A DNA stretch of 7,346 nt from Aquirhabdus sp. (GTDB lineage Bacteria > Pseudomonadota > Gammaproteobacteria > Pseudomonadales > Moraxellaceae), in assembly GCA_030151145.1 (NCBI GenBank), contig JASLEL010000122.1, positions 1-7,346 of the forward strand, given 5' to 3'. Of this stretch, positions 1 through 5,492 are shown in pieces. The position numbers and the translations under genes were made by a program. Within the stretch, counting starts at the first letter, position 1, and every line of letters starts with the position of its first letter. Under the pieces are notes generated by a model. It was not told the DNA's origin and searched no databases. It saw only the letters and a list, made by a program, of their open reading frames with translations.

Positions 1-356
1 CGCAGTTGCTGCTGACTGATGTCAGTTCCTGTGGGCATACGGCGTTTCGCGGTGTACATATCCGCACCACAGACGGCGCACCGGCGCGTGTCTATGCTGA
101 AGATGTGAGCTTTGAAGTGACGGATGTTGATGAGGTGACGACGCCTGTCGGCACCACCATGCGTCTGCCCAAGACGCTACGATGGCAGGTCCGCCATGAG
201 GGGCAGGTGATTCTCGACATCACAGGGACCGTCGATACCCGACTGCGCTATGGTCATGGCATCGGCTATGCGGGTGGCTATACCTTTACCGGGACTTATG
301 TGGGGCGTGAGGTCAGTGGACGCGGCTATCTGGAGTATGTGGATTGCCGTCGCTGA
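1..356 (+). CDS. C-terminal part of a lipocalin-like (possibly DUF6670-type) protein, 5' truncated
   Basis: The reading frame is open from base 3, so the real start lies before the window and 117 C-terminal residues are visible. The visible part alternates short beta-strand-like stretches and ends in a Gly/Tyr-rich segment (GYAGGYTFTG, then SGRGYLEYVD). That ending is typical of the closing strands of lipocalin-like or CrtC/AttH-like beta barrels, and from memory it resembles the DUF6670 family. No catalytic residue can be named. The function is unknown; proteins of this fold bind or modify hydrophobic ligands, but that is family knowledge and not shown here. The gene appears to be the last of its transcript, because a strong hairpin pair follows within 20 bases of the stop. 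The coding assignment is fairly sure; the family assignment is tentative. Confidence 0.6.
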   Translation, partial: QLLLTDVSSCGHTAFRGVHIRTTDGAPARVYAEDVSFEVTDVDEVTTPVGTTMRLPKTLRWQVRHEGQVILDITGTVDTRLRYGHGIGYAGGYTFTGTYVGREVSGRGYLEYVDCRR

Positions 357-375
357 TGCCGATGAGTGAGCATGG

Positions 376-436
376 CATGAAACGGGATGATTCCTGTTTC
401 ATGTGTGAAATATTCACATGATTTTTATTGATTTTT
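376..436 (+). terminator. Double-hairpin rho-independent terminator after the first gene
   Basis: Hairpin 1 spans 376-403: arms CATGAAACGGGA and TCCTGTTTCATG around the loop TGAT, a 12-bp stem with one G-T wobble. Hairpin 2 follows at once at 404-418 (TGTGAA / TTCACA, loop ATA). Two T runs (422-426 and 432-436) come after it. The position 20 nt past a stop codon and before a new plus-strand gene fits termination. The second hairpin is also a near-CRP half-site pair, but its spacing is one base too short. Confidence 0.6.
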
Positions 437-457
437 CATAAATTCGCTCGAACTGGA

Positions 458-466
458 TGTTATGCT
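458..466 (+). promoter_or_regulatory. Candidate extended -10 promoter for the zinc-site protein gene
   Basis: TG-T-TATGCT at 458-466 fits an extended -10 element (TGnTATAAT) with two mismatches in the hexamer. No good -35 hexamer lies 16-18 bp upstream. It sits downstream of the terminator and about 70 bp before the next start codon, which is where a new promoter is expected. Weak evidence from sequence alone. Confidence 0.25.
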
Positions 467-536
467 GATGAGGTATGGGATTGATCGGCTCCTCCGATAG
501 GTCTCACATCAATCATCGTCAAGAAGGATCTGACCC

Positions 537-1055
537 ATGCAAACGTGCCATTATTGTCAGCAGAGTATCGTCTGGGGTGGTGTCCAGCAGGACGGCTTTT
601 GTTATTGCAACGAGAAGTGTCATACCAACCAGCAGTTTAAACGCTATGCCGATAGCATCCCCGCCGAGATCGTGGACCCTCAGATTGAGGCGGTTTTTCG
701 TGGTCCGTGCCCCGAGTGTCAGGCCTTAGGGATGAACGATATTCATACGGCGCATACCGTATGGTCGGCAGGTTATATCACCGAGTGGGATAGCCAGTCG
801 GCCGTGTCCTGTCGCAGTTGTGCCACCAAGCGCCAGATGAAGGCACTGATTTACTCATTCATCATGGGCTGGTGGGGCGTTCCCTATGGTCTCATCATCA
901 CGCCACAGCAGATCTACCGTAATATCCGTGATATGAACAAGATCACCGATCCCTATAGACCTTCTGCTGCACTGGAGCAGCATATCCGCCTCCAACTGGC
1001 CGCACAGACCATGCATGATCCTCGCGATCATGGCCCCAAGTTTGGCATTGATTGA
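537..1055 (+). CDS. Cysteine-rich double zinc-site protein with a hydrophobic C-terminal segment, unknown function
   Basis: A 172-residue protein starting at ATG 537 with a good Shine-Dalgarno (AAGAAGGA, 521-528). It has two apparent zinc sites. The first uses Cys4, Cys7, Cys22, Cys24 and Cys28, with an FCYCNEKC segment like a treble-clef or LIM-type knuckle. The second uses Cys58-x2-Cys61 and Cys92-x2-Cys95, a zinc-ribbon spacing. Residues about 102-122 are hydrophobic (IMGWWGVPYGLIITP) and are followed by QIYRNIRDM. I recall this GWWG-P-G / TPxxIxxN motif after paired CxxC motifs in many uncharacterised bacterial proteins, where it probably anchors or inserts into the inner membrane. There is no signal peptide. 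The TGA stop is 23 nt before the GNAT start codon, so the two genes are probably co-transcribed. No enzymatic role can be assigned. Confidence 0.75.
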   Translation: MQTCHYCQQSIVWGGVQQDGFCYCNEKCHTNQQFKRYADSIPAEIVDPQIEAVFRGPCPECQALGMNDIHTAHTVWSAGYITEWDSQSAVSCRSCATKRQMKALIYSFIMGWWGVPYGLIITPQQIYRNIRDMNKITDPYRPSAALEQHIRLQLAAQTMHDPRDHGPKFGID

Positions 1056-1078
1056 GGGATAAAGGCCCAAGGTTGACC

Positions 1079-1621
1079 ATGAGCGTTCAGCATCATCAGA
1101 TGATCATGACGATTCGCAAGGCTTCGCAGCAGGACGCGGCGGCGCTGGTCCGACTCTATCATCTGCTGACCGGTGATGCGCGGGTCGATGTCCGAGCAGA
1201 GCGCATTGCTGCGCTACAGTATCGTGATGATCATGCGCTTTGGGTGGTGGAGCTGGAGGGAGGCGTTGTTGGGACCGCGCTGGTCATGCTCTGCATGGAT
1301 GTGATGTATGGCAATCAGCCTTTTGCGGTGGTTGAAAATATCATCATCGACCCTGCGTATCAGCGGCAAGGTCTGGGGCGGGTGCTGCTGCAGCATATCG
1401 AGGCGCAGTGCTTGGCTGCCGACTGCTCCAAGATCATGCTGCAGAGTAGCGTGGCGCGGGTGGAGGCCCATCGGCTGTTTCGCACGCTGGGCTACTCCTC
1501 CGAGCGTAAGCTCGGCTTTGTCAAATACCGCTCACAGATGGGCGGCAAGGATGAGTCAGATCGGCTAGCCCGCGTGAGCCAGTCGTTTAAACCTTCACCC
1601 GCCCCATCGCACCACCCATGA
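1079..1621 (+). CDS. GNAT-family N-acetyltransferase
   Basis: Transfers an acetyl group from acetyl-CoA to an amine or amino acid; the substrate cannot be told from sequence. From ATG 1079 the protein has 180 residues. The fold begins at residue 10 (MTIRKASQQDAAALVRLY), the beta4 region is VVENIIIDPAYQ (84-95), and the acetyl-CoA pyrophosphate loop is Q95-R-Q-G98-L-G100, matching R/Q-x-x-G-x-G/A. The C-terminal LFRTLGYS segment (133-140) is typical. ATG 1079 is preferred because AAGG (1069-1072) precedes it by 6 nt; ATG 1106 would also give a full domain, and a TTG at 1052 overlapping the previous stop is less likely. The last 30 residues after FVKY lie beyond the domain, and their final part is read from the antisense strand of psd, which it overlaps by 35 bp. 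It probably shares a transcript with the upstream zinc-site gene. Confidence 0.88.
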   Translation: MSVQHHQMIMTIRKASQQDAAALVRLYHLLTGDARVDVRAERIAALQYRDDHALWVVELEGGVVGTALVMLCMDVMYGNQPFAVVENIIIDPAYQRQGLGRVLLQHIEAQCLAADCSKIMLQSSVARVEAHRLFRTLGYSSERKLGFVKYRSQMGGKDESDRLARVSQSFKPSPAPSHHP

Positions 1622-2429
1622 CGACGCTACTGTCGGCAGTCAGATCACTGTGCCATGTCGTGACACCCGGCTCAAACAGGACAACCGCCGTCGAGCCGAG
1701 ATAAAAACGTCCCAGTTCATCACCTTTGGCAAAGCTCCGGTCATGGTGCAGATGCTCGATGCGGCCCGTGGGCGCAGCTTTACCGGTTGCGACGGTCTCA
1801 ATGCCCGCCACGATCATGGCACCGACCAGCACCACTGCCATACGGCCAACCGGGGTATCAAACAGACACACCATGCGCTCATTGCGTGCAAACAGACCAT
1901 CGACATGCTGCGCGGTGGTGCCATTGACCGAAAATAATTTGCCCGGAATATACAGCGTATCGGTCAGCGTGCCGCCATAGGGCATGTGTACGCGGTGATA
2001 GTCACGCGGCGAGAGATAGACGGTCGCAAACGATCCGCCCTGAAATGGCGCGGCCAGCTCCGGATCGCCGATCAGTTGATTGACCGAGAAAGTCTGACCT
2101 TTGGCCTGAAACACCGCATCGCCCGTGATGGTACCGAGCTGGGAGATCGCGCCATCGGCAGGCGAGACCACGGCATCATTGTTGGGGTCGATCGGACGTA
2201 CCCCGTCTTTGAGCGCACGGGTAAAGAAATCATTGAAGCTCGCATAGGCATCGAGGTTTTCCTCACGCGCAAGACTCATGTCGATCTGATAATGCTGGGC
2301 GAAGCGATGGATAAACGGTGTCTTGATCCAGTCTTGCGTGCTTGCGGCCAGTGTCCCCACCAGACGGCTTAAGGCATGCTGCGGCACCAGATGTTGAAAC
2401 AGGATAAAGGGATGGGTTAAGGTCGACAT
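1587..2429 (-). CDS. psd: Phosphatidylserine decarboxylase proenzyme
   Basis: Decarboxylates phosphatidylserine to phosphatidylethanolamine at the inner membrane, the last step of the main bacterial PE pathway. The 280-residue length from ATG 2429 is normal for the family. Visible landmarks are SFNDFFTRALK (64-74), SPADG (89-93, with the conserved Asp92), PRDYHRVHMP (141-150, with His145 and His148) and the self-cleavage motif L244-G245-S246-T. Cleavage between Gly245 and Ser246 gives a beta chain and an alpha chain whose N-terminal Ser becomes the pyruvoyl cofactor. An upstream TTG at 2528 would add 33 residues that do not look like this family. An AGGGA lies about 12 nt before ATG 2429, rather far. 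The gene stands alone, divergent from tag, and its 3' end overlaps the GNAT gene. All key residues are present, so it should be active. Confidence 0.96.
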   Translation of the reverse strand: MSTLTHPFILFQHLVPQHALSRLVGTLAASTQDWIKTPFIHRFAQHYQIDMSLAREENLDAYASFNDFFTRALKDGVRPIDPNNDAVVSPADGAISQLGTITGDAVFQAKGQTFSVNQLIGDPELAAPFQGGSFATVYLSPRDYHRVHMPYGGTLTDTLYIPGKLFSVNGTTAQHVDGLFARNERMVCLFDTPVGRMAVVLVGAMIVAGIETVATGKAAPTGRIEHLHHDRSFAKGDELGRFYLGSTAVVLFEPGVTTWHSDLTADSSVVMGGAMGRVKV

Positions 2430-2493
2430 GGCGCAGTGATTTCCCTTGGTGTTAACGAGTAAGTGATAATGGCTTGTTGCTGAGGGCTCGTGC

Positions 2494-2499
2494 ATTATA
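2494..2499 (-). promoter_or_regulatory. Candidate -10 box of the psd promoter
   Basis: A perfect TATAAT on the minus strand, 64 bp before the psd start codon. The -35 region is poor: CAGCAA at 16 bp spacing is the nearest, and a TTGCCA lies 23 bp away, too far. A transcript starting about 7 bp downstream would have a leader of roughly 58 nt. The hexamer is convincing but the promoter as a whole is only a candidate. Confidence 0.4.
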
Positions 2500-2645
2500 G
2501 CTTGGCGATCAAGACTTGCTGGTGGCAAGGGTGAAACGCGTCATTTCTCGCAGTATAAACAGTTCAATGTGAAAACTGTGCAGTGGTATACCGATTAAAT
2601 GCTCGAATCCTGAGCTTTGCGATGATTTTTTAAAGAAGATATTTT

Positions 2646-3242
2646 ATGTCCGCCTCAGAGACCCTCATCGATGTTCGTCCGCGCTGCCATTGGTGCGGCG
2701 ATGACCCACAGTATCAGGCTTATCATGACGATGAGTGGGGGCGTCCCGAGCGCGACCCGATACGCCTGTATGAGAAGCTCTGTCTTGAAGGGCAGCAAGC
2801 GGGGCTGTCATGGATCACGGTACTGCGTAAACGCGCCCGCTATCGCGAGCAATTCTTTGATTTTGACCCGGTCAAAGTCGCTGCCCTCACCGATGGCGAT
2901 CTGGCGCTGCGGATGCAGGATGCCGGTCTGATCCGCCATGCCGGTAAGCTGTCGGCTATCCGGGATAATGCACGGGCTTATCTGGCGCTACAGGCCAAGG
3001 GTGTGGATTTCTCGGCGTGGCTGTGGGGTTTTGTTGGCGGCAAGACACAGGTCAATCCATGGACGGATAGTCGTATCCCGACTGCGACCGATGCCAGCCG
3101 CGCGATGTCCAAGGCACTCAAGAAAGCTGGATTTCGCTTTGTCGGAGAGACGACCTGCTATGCGTTCATGCAGAGCATGGGCATGGTGGACGATCATGCA
3201 CCTCACTGCTGGGTTCGACTGGCCGTGCAAAGCACAAAATAA
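2646..3242 (+). CDS. tag: DNA-3-methyladenine glycosylase I
   Basis: Excises 3-methyladenine from alkylated DNA, starting base-excision repair in the cytoplasm. The 198-residue protein follows E. coli Tag (as I recall it) almost throughout, with a 10-residue longer N terminus. The structural zinc ligands map to Cys14, His27, His184 and Cys188. The substrate-pocket residues map to Tyr26, Glu48 and Trp56, within LEGQQAGLSW (47-56). SKALKKAGFRFVG (155-167) is the conserved C-terminal helix-strand. The start is ATG 2646; a loose purine stretch (AAAGAAGA) precedes it. It is the first gene of a plus-strand run with the ybaK-type and exonuclease genes and is divergent from psd. Constitutive expression would be usual for Tag; no LexA-like or Ada-like site was recognised upstream. 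Confidence 0.95.
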   Translation: MSASETLIDVRPRCHWCGDDPQYQAYHDDEWGRPERDPIRLYEKLCLEGQQAGLSWITVLRKRARYREQFFDFDPVKVAALTDGDLALRMQDAGLIRHAGKLSAIRDNARAYLALQAKGVDFSAWLWGFVGGKTQVNPWTDSRIPTATDASRAMSKALKKAGFRFVGETTCYAFMQSMGMVDDHAPHCWVRLAVQSTK

Positions 3243-3308
3243 AACCAGTTGGAAAATATCTGTCGTTGTGTTTTGATAGCGGCAGATTGATTGCACTGTA
3301 CTTTAACC

Positions 3309-3779
3309 ATGACACCCGCCTGTAATTTACTCACCAAGTCCAAAATCGCCTACACCATTCATGAGTATGAGCATGACCCGAATGCTGTCAGCTTCGGCCT
3401 TGAGGCTGCAGAGAAATTGGGTCTTGCGGTACATACGGTCTACAAGACCCTGCTGATCACCGACGAGGCGCAGTTCTATGTCGCGGTGATCCCGGTCGAT
3501 CACACGCTGAATCTTAAGAAAGCCGCGCAGGGCTTCAAGACCAAAAAGGTCCGTATGGCCCAACCTGACGAAGCCGAGCGCATCACGGGCTATCTGGTCG
3601 GCGGGATCAGTCCCATCGCGCAAAAGAAACGCCTGCGCACCCTGATCGATATCCGTGGCGAGTCGCTGGATCAGATCTATGTCAGCGGTGGCAAGCGCGG
3701 TCTCGACATCGGCCTGCTGCCACGTGATCTGATCACGGCGACCGGTGCGGCCTTCTGGGATCTGGTAAATACCGACTAG
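3309..3779 (+). CDS. ybaK: Cys-tRNA(Pro) deacylase, YbaK/EbsC type
   Basis: Hydrolyses Cys-tRNA(Pro) made by mischarging prolyl-tRNA synthetase, a trans-editing factor in translation quality control. From ATG 3309 the protein is 156 residues and begins MTPACNLLTKSKI, matching the start of E. coli YbaK as I remember it. The key lysine is Lys46 in VYKTLL (44-49). The family signatures GYLVGGISPI (94-103), QKKRL (105-109) and YVSGGKRGLDI (124-134) are intact. A TTG at 3291 would add six residues with no family support. No clear Shine-Dalgarno precedes ATG 3309. A possible promoter (TTGATA 3273-3278, TGTACT 3297-3302, 18-bp spacer) would start transcription at about the start codon itself. The gene lies 66 bp after tag and 40 bp before the exonuclease gene. 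Confidence 0.94.
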   Translation: MTPACNLLTKSKIAYTIHEYEHDPNAVSFGLEAAEKLGLAVHTVYKTLLITDEAQFYVAVIPVDHTLNLKKAAQGFKTKKVRMAQPDEAERITGYLVGGISPIAQKKRLRTLIDIRGESLDQIYVSGGKRGLDIGLLPRDLITATGAAFWDLVNTD

Positions 3780-3819
3780 ATCCCGTCATACAACATCAAA
3801 ATAATAAAAAAGGAAAATC

Positions 3820-4380
3820 ATGACCTCTAAAAAGAACCCCGAAATCTACGTCAGTACCGACATCGAAGCCGACGGCCCGATCCCGGGGCCGCACTCGATG
3901 CTAAGCTTTGCTTCCGCGGCCTTCACCGCAGACAAGACCTTGATTGGTACCTTCGCAGCCAATCTCGATACTTTGCCCGATGCCACGCCACATCCCGACA
4001 CCATGGCATGGTGGGCGACGCAACCTGAGGCATGGCGTGCCTGTCGGCAGGATTGTCAGCCACCTGTGCAGGCCATGGCTGCTTATGTGGCGTGGCTTAA
4101 GGCCTTGCCCGGCAAGCCGGTCTTCGTTGGCTATCCGGCGACCTATGACTTTATGTTTGTCTACTGGTATCTGATGCGCTTTGTGGGGGAGAGTCCGTTC
4201 TCGCATTCGGGGCTGGATATCAAGACCTATGCGATGGCGCGGCTCGGCACGGCCTACCGCGAGACGACCAAGCGGCGGATGCCGAAGCGCTGGTTTGACG
4301 ATGTGCCACATACGCATGTGGCGCTGGATGATGCGATCGAGCAGGGCAGGTTGTTTTGTAATATGCTCGGGGATACGTAG
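3820..4380 (+). CDS. DEDDh-type 3'-5' exonuclease (ribonuclease H-like fold)
   Basis: A 186-residue protein with the acidic motifs of DnaQ-superfamily exonucleases. Exo I is Asp14-x-Glu16 in YVSTDIEADG. A likely Exo II Asp is Asp110 in YPATYDFMF. Exo III is H166-V-A-L-D-D171, the HxAxxD pattern of DEDDh enzymes that bind two metal ions. The opening (STDIEADGPIPG, then MLSFASAA) resembles the stand-alone exoribonucleases of the Rv2179c-like group more than the DNA polymerase epsilon subunit. The substrate is probably RNA or short oligonucleotides, but this is inference. The start ATG 3820 is well supported by a strong Shine-Dalgarno (AAGGAAAA, 3810-3817). Only 40 bp separate it from the ybaK-type gene, so co-transcription is likely. 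A REP palindrome 15 bp past the stop may protect or end the transcript. Confidence 0.85.
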   Translation: MTSKKNPEIYVSTDIEADGPIPGPHSMLSFASAAFTADKTLIGTFAANLDTLPDATPHPDTMAWWATQPEAWRACRQDCQPPVQAMAAYVAWLKALPGKPVFVGYPATYDFMFVYWYLMRFVGESPFSHSGLDIKTYAMARLGTAYRETTKRRMPKRWFDDVPHTHVALDDAIEQGRLFCNMLGDT

Positions 4381-4394
4381 GGTTTAGTTAAAAC

Positions 4395-4421
4395 CTGTTG
4401 CTGGGGCAGGCCCCAGCCTAC
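4395..4421 (-). repeat. REP palindrome, copy A
   Basis: On the minus strand it reads GTAG, then an 8-bp perfect stem GCTGGGGC/GCCCCAGC with a CT loop, then AACAG. The stem is at 4400-4417. It is identical over 27 bases to copy C. It lies 15 bp after the exonuclease stop and 24 bp before the end of the convergent membrane-protein gene, so it may also act as a transcript-end structure. It is followed by a 12-bp AT palindrome at 4428-4439. Confidence 0.85.
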
Positions 4422-4444
4422 GCGGGCTAATTATAATTATCCAT

Positions 4445-4756
4445 CTAACTATCTGGATAATGACACCATTTACATTTTCCTTTTGATAGCCAAAAAGCGG
4501 GCTTAAATTCAACGCCTGCGCCCCCACAACAAGGACATTCAATTTTAGGGATCTTATAGTAATATAAGAAGCCAGTCCAAACGACCACAGGAATAGGAAA
4601 CACAAAAACAACCCACCCCGGAGCATTAAAATATGAAACTACTACACAGAACATCACCCAATAAATTAAAGATGGATACACAATCCGCTTCTTAACCAGT
4701 TTTATTTTATTAAGATAATCACTTCTTACTTTATCTGTATCTGATCCAATTGACAT
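4445..4756 (-). CDS. Small two-helix membrane protein with C-terminal zinc ribbon, unknown function
   Basis: From ATG 4756 the protein has 103 residues. A charged N terminus (1-24) is followed by two hydrophobic segments, about 25-43 (YPSLIYWVMFCVVVS region) and 48-67 (WVVFVFPIPVVVW region). A cytoplasmic-looking zinc ribbon then ends the protein: Cys74/Cys77 (CPCC) and Cys95/Cys98 (CKWC). An upstream in-frame start at 4804 would add 16 residues; ATG 4756 is preferred because it is an ATG and an AGAGAG stretch precedes it at usable distance. Base composition is much more AT-rich than the neighbours, suggesting transfer. It sits between REP copies A and B, convergent with the exonuclease gene and upstream-adjacent to the 3' end of the RAYT. 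No family was recognised. It shares only the general plan (CxxC pairs plus membrane segment) with the 537-1055 product. Confidence 0.7.
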   Translation of the reverse strand: MSIGSDTDKVRSDYLNKIKLVKKRIVYPSLIYWVMFCVVVSYFNAPGWVVFVFPIPVVVWTGFLYYYKIPKIECPCCGGAGVEFKPAFWLSKGKCKWCHYPDS

Positions 4757-4806
4757 AACCCTATCTCTCTGACGGAATAACGCTTGTAGATGGCATCGGC
4801 ACACCT

Positions 4807-4823
4807 AGCGCGTAGGCTGCGGC
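4807..4823 (+). repeat. Degenerate half REP (GTAG head and left arm only)
   Basis: Positions 4807-4823 match 4850-4866 (leader plus left arm of REP copy B) at 16 of 17 bases, including the GTAG at 4812-4815. The right arm is missing; an 8-bp AT palindrome TAAATTTA (4824-4831) stands in its place. It has the same orientation as copy B, 43 bp away, so it looks like a decayed or partial tandem REP. Confidence 0.6.
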
Positions 4824-4854
4824 TAAATTTAGGCAGTATTCGTGTTAACAGCGC

Positions 4855-4876
4855 GTAGGCTGGGGCCCGCCCCAGC
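4855..4876 (+). repeat. REP palindrome, copy B
   Basis: GTAG at 4855-4858 followed by the 8-bp stem GCTGGGGC/GCCCCAGC (4859-4876) with a CC loop, one base different from copies A and C. It is in the opposite orientation to them and begins 4 nt after the RAYT stop codon, so the RAYT transcript would end in this hairpin. Confidence 0.85.
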
Positions 4877-4880
4877 GCTT

Positions 4881-5414
4881 TTATTCATCCGACTCTCCAA
4901 TACCTTCCATCTCCCCTGACATCGCCCAATCACTCGCATACACACCCAACGCGACATAACGATGAAACGTAGAATATGGCCATGCGGCACTGGACTCCGC
5001 ATAGCCATGTTTGACTGGATTGAAATGAATATAATCCATATGCCGCTGATAATCTAAATCATCCCTGATCCGGTGCTCCCAATAACGCCTCTGCCAGATT
5101 GCCCGCTCTCCTTTTTTCTCCCGGCTAGCACTGATGGACTCGGTTTTAGGAATCTGCCGTGAGAATTGGCTTTTGAGATACGCCACCCGCGACGCATAGT
5201 CAGCATCTCCATCAGGCAACGTCATCAGCAGATGTAAATGCTCTGGCAAAACGACCATCGCATTCAATTCAAAGGGGCGGTATTGCTGCGTGTTGCGATA
5301 GGCGATCCGAAGTTGATCTATATGACGGATTAGTAAATCACTTCGCCTATCCATCAGATTTAGCGTCAGAAAATATACTGCGCCCGGTGTGGAATCGCGG
5401 ATATAGGTGCGCAT
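4881..5414 (-). CDS. REP-associated tyrosine transposase (RAYT, Y1/HUH family)
   Basis: A 177-residue single-domain HUH transposase that cuts single-stranded REP DNA and joins it through a 5'-phosphotyrosine; RAYTs are thought to spread or maintain REP palindromes. The metal-binding HUH motif is H59-L-H61 in VVLPEHLHLL. The conserved block IWQRRYWEHRIRDD (106-119) leads to DYIHFNPVKHG (127-137), where Tyr128 aligns with the catalytic Tyr115 of E. coli RayT as I remember that sequence. AWPYSTFHR (144-152) is also shared. All active-site residues are intact and the length is typical. ATG 5414 has a good Shine-Dalgarno (GGAAGA, about 8 nt upstream). Inverted REP copies B and C flank it, confirming the substrate pairing. 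Expression and activity are not shown. Confidence 0.93.
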   Translation of the reverse strand: MRTYIRDSTPGAVYFLTLNLMDRRSDLLIRHIDQLRIAYRNTQQYRPFELNAMVVLPEHLHLLMTLPDGDADYASRVAYLKSQFSRQIPKTESISASREKKGERAIWQRRYWEHRIRDDLDYQRHMDYIHFNPVKHGYAESSAAWPYSTFHRYVALGVYASDWAMSGEMEGIGESDE

Positions 5415-5434
5415 GTTGAAAATCTTCCATGATT

Positions 5435-5461
5435 CTGTTGCTGGGGCAGGCCCCAGCCTAC
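5435..5461 (-). repeat. REP palindrome, copy C
   Basis: Identical over 27 bases to copy A, with the same minus-strand orientation; the stem is at 5440-5457. It lies 20 bp upstream of the RAYT start and 31 bp downstream of the end of the META-DUF4377 lipoprotein gene. It could thus act both as a RAYT substrate and as the 3' stem-loop of the lipoprotein mRNA. Confidence 0.85.
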
Positions 5462-5492
5462 TACAGCCTGCCTAAGCCTATCCAGTCAGCAA

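Larger units (their letters stand above)
4395..5461. mobile_element. REP-RAYT island: RAYT gene, three REP palindromes and a cargo-like AT-rich gene
   Basis: The segment is bounded by two identical 27-bp direct copies of a REP sequence (4395-4421 and 5435-5461). A third REP in the opposite orientation lies at 4855-4876, and a degenerate half copy at 4807-4823. The right half (4855-5461) holds the REP-associated tyrosine transposase between inverted REPs, the standard REP/RAYT arrangement. The left half (4422-4854) holds an AT-rich gene for a membrane zinc-ribbon protein. REP orientation: the GTAG heads of the first two REPs point inward at this gene, while the tails of the second and third point at the RAYT gene. 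No target-site duplication could be recognised at the edges, so movement of the whole unit is inference. Confidence 0.6.

Noticed and set aside
404..418. CRP binding site
   Set aside because: TGTGA and TCACA are separated by 5 bases instead of 6, and the palindrome is better explained as part of the terminator.
475..729. Plus-strand open frame overlapping the start of the zinc-site gene
   Set aside because: It is a frame-shifted shadow of 537-1055, lacks the cysteine motifs and has no ribosome site.
1650..2372. Plus-strand open frames across psd
   Set aside because: They are antisense to a well-supported psd with all catalytic motifs, and their products are basic and domain-free.
3901..4317. 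138-residue minus-strand open frame opposite the exonuclease gene
   Set aside because: Antisense shadow of a gene with intact DEDDh motifs; the product shows no family features.
4395..5461. CRISPR array from the three repeated palindromes
   Set aside because: Only three copies, in mixed orientation and hundreds of bases apart, with a RAYT gene between them; they are REPs.
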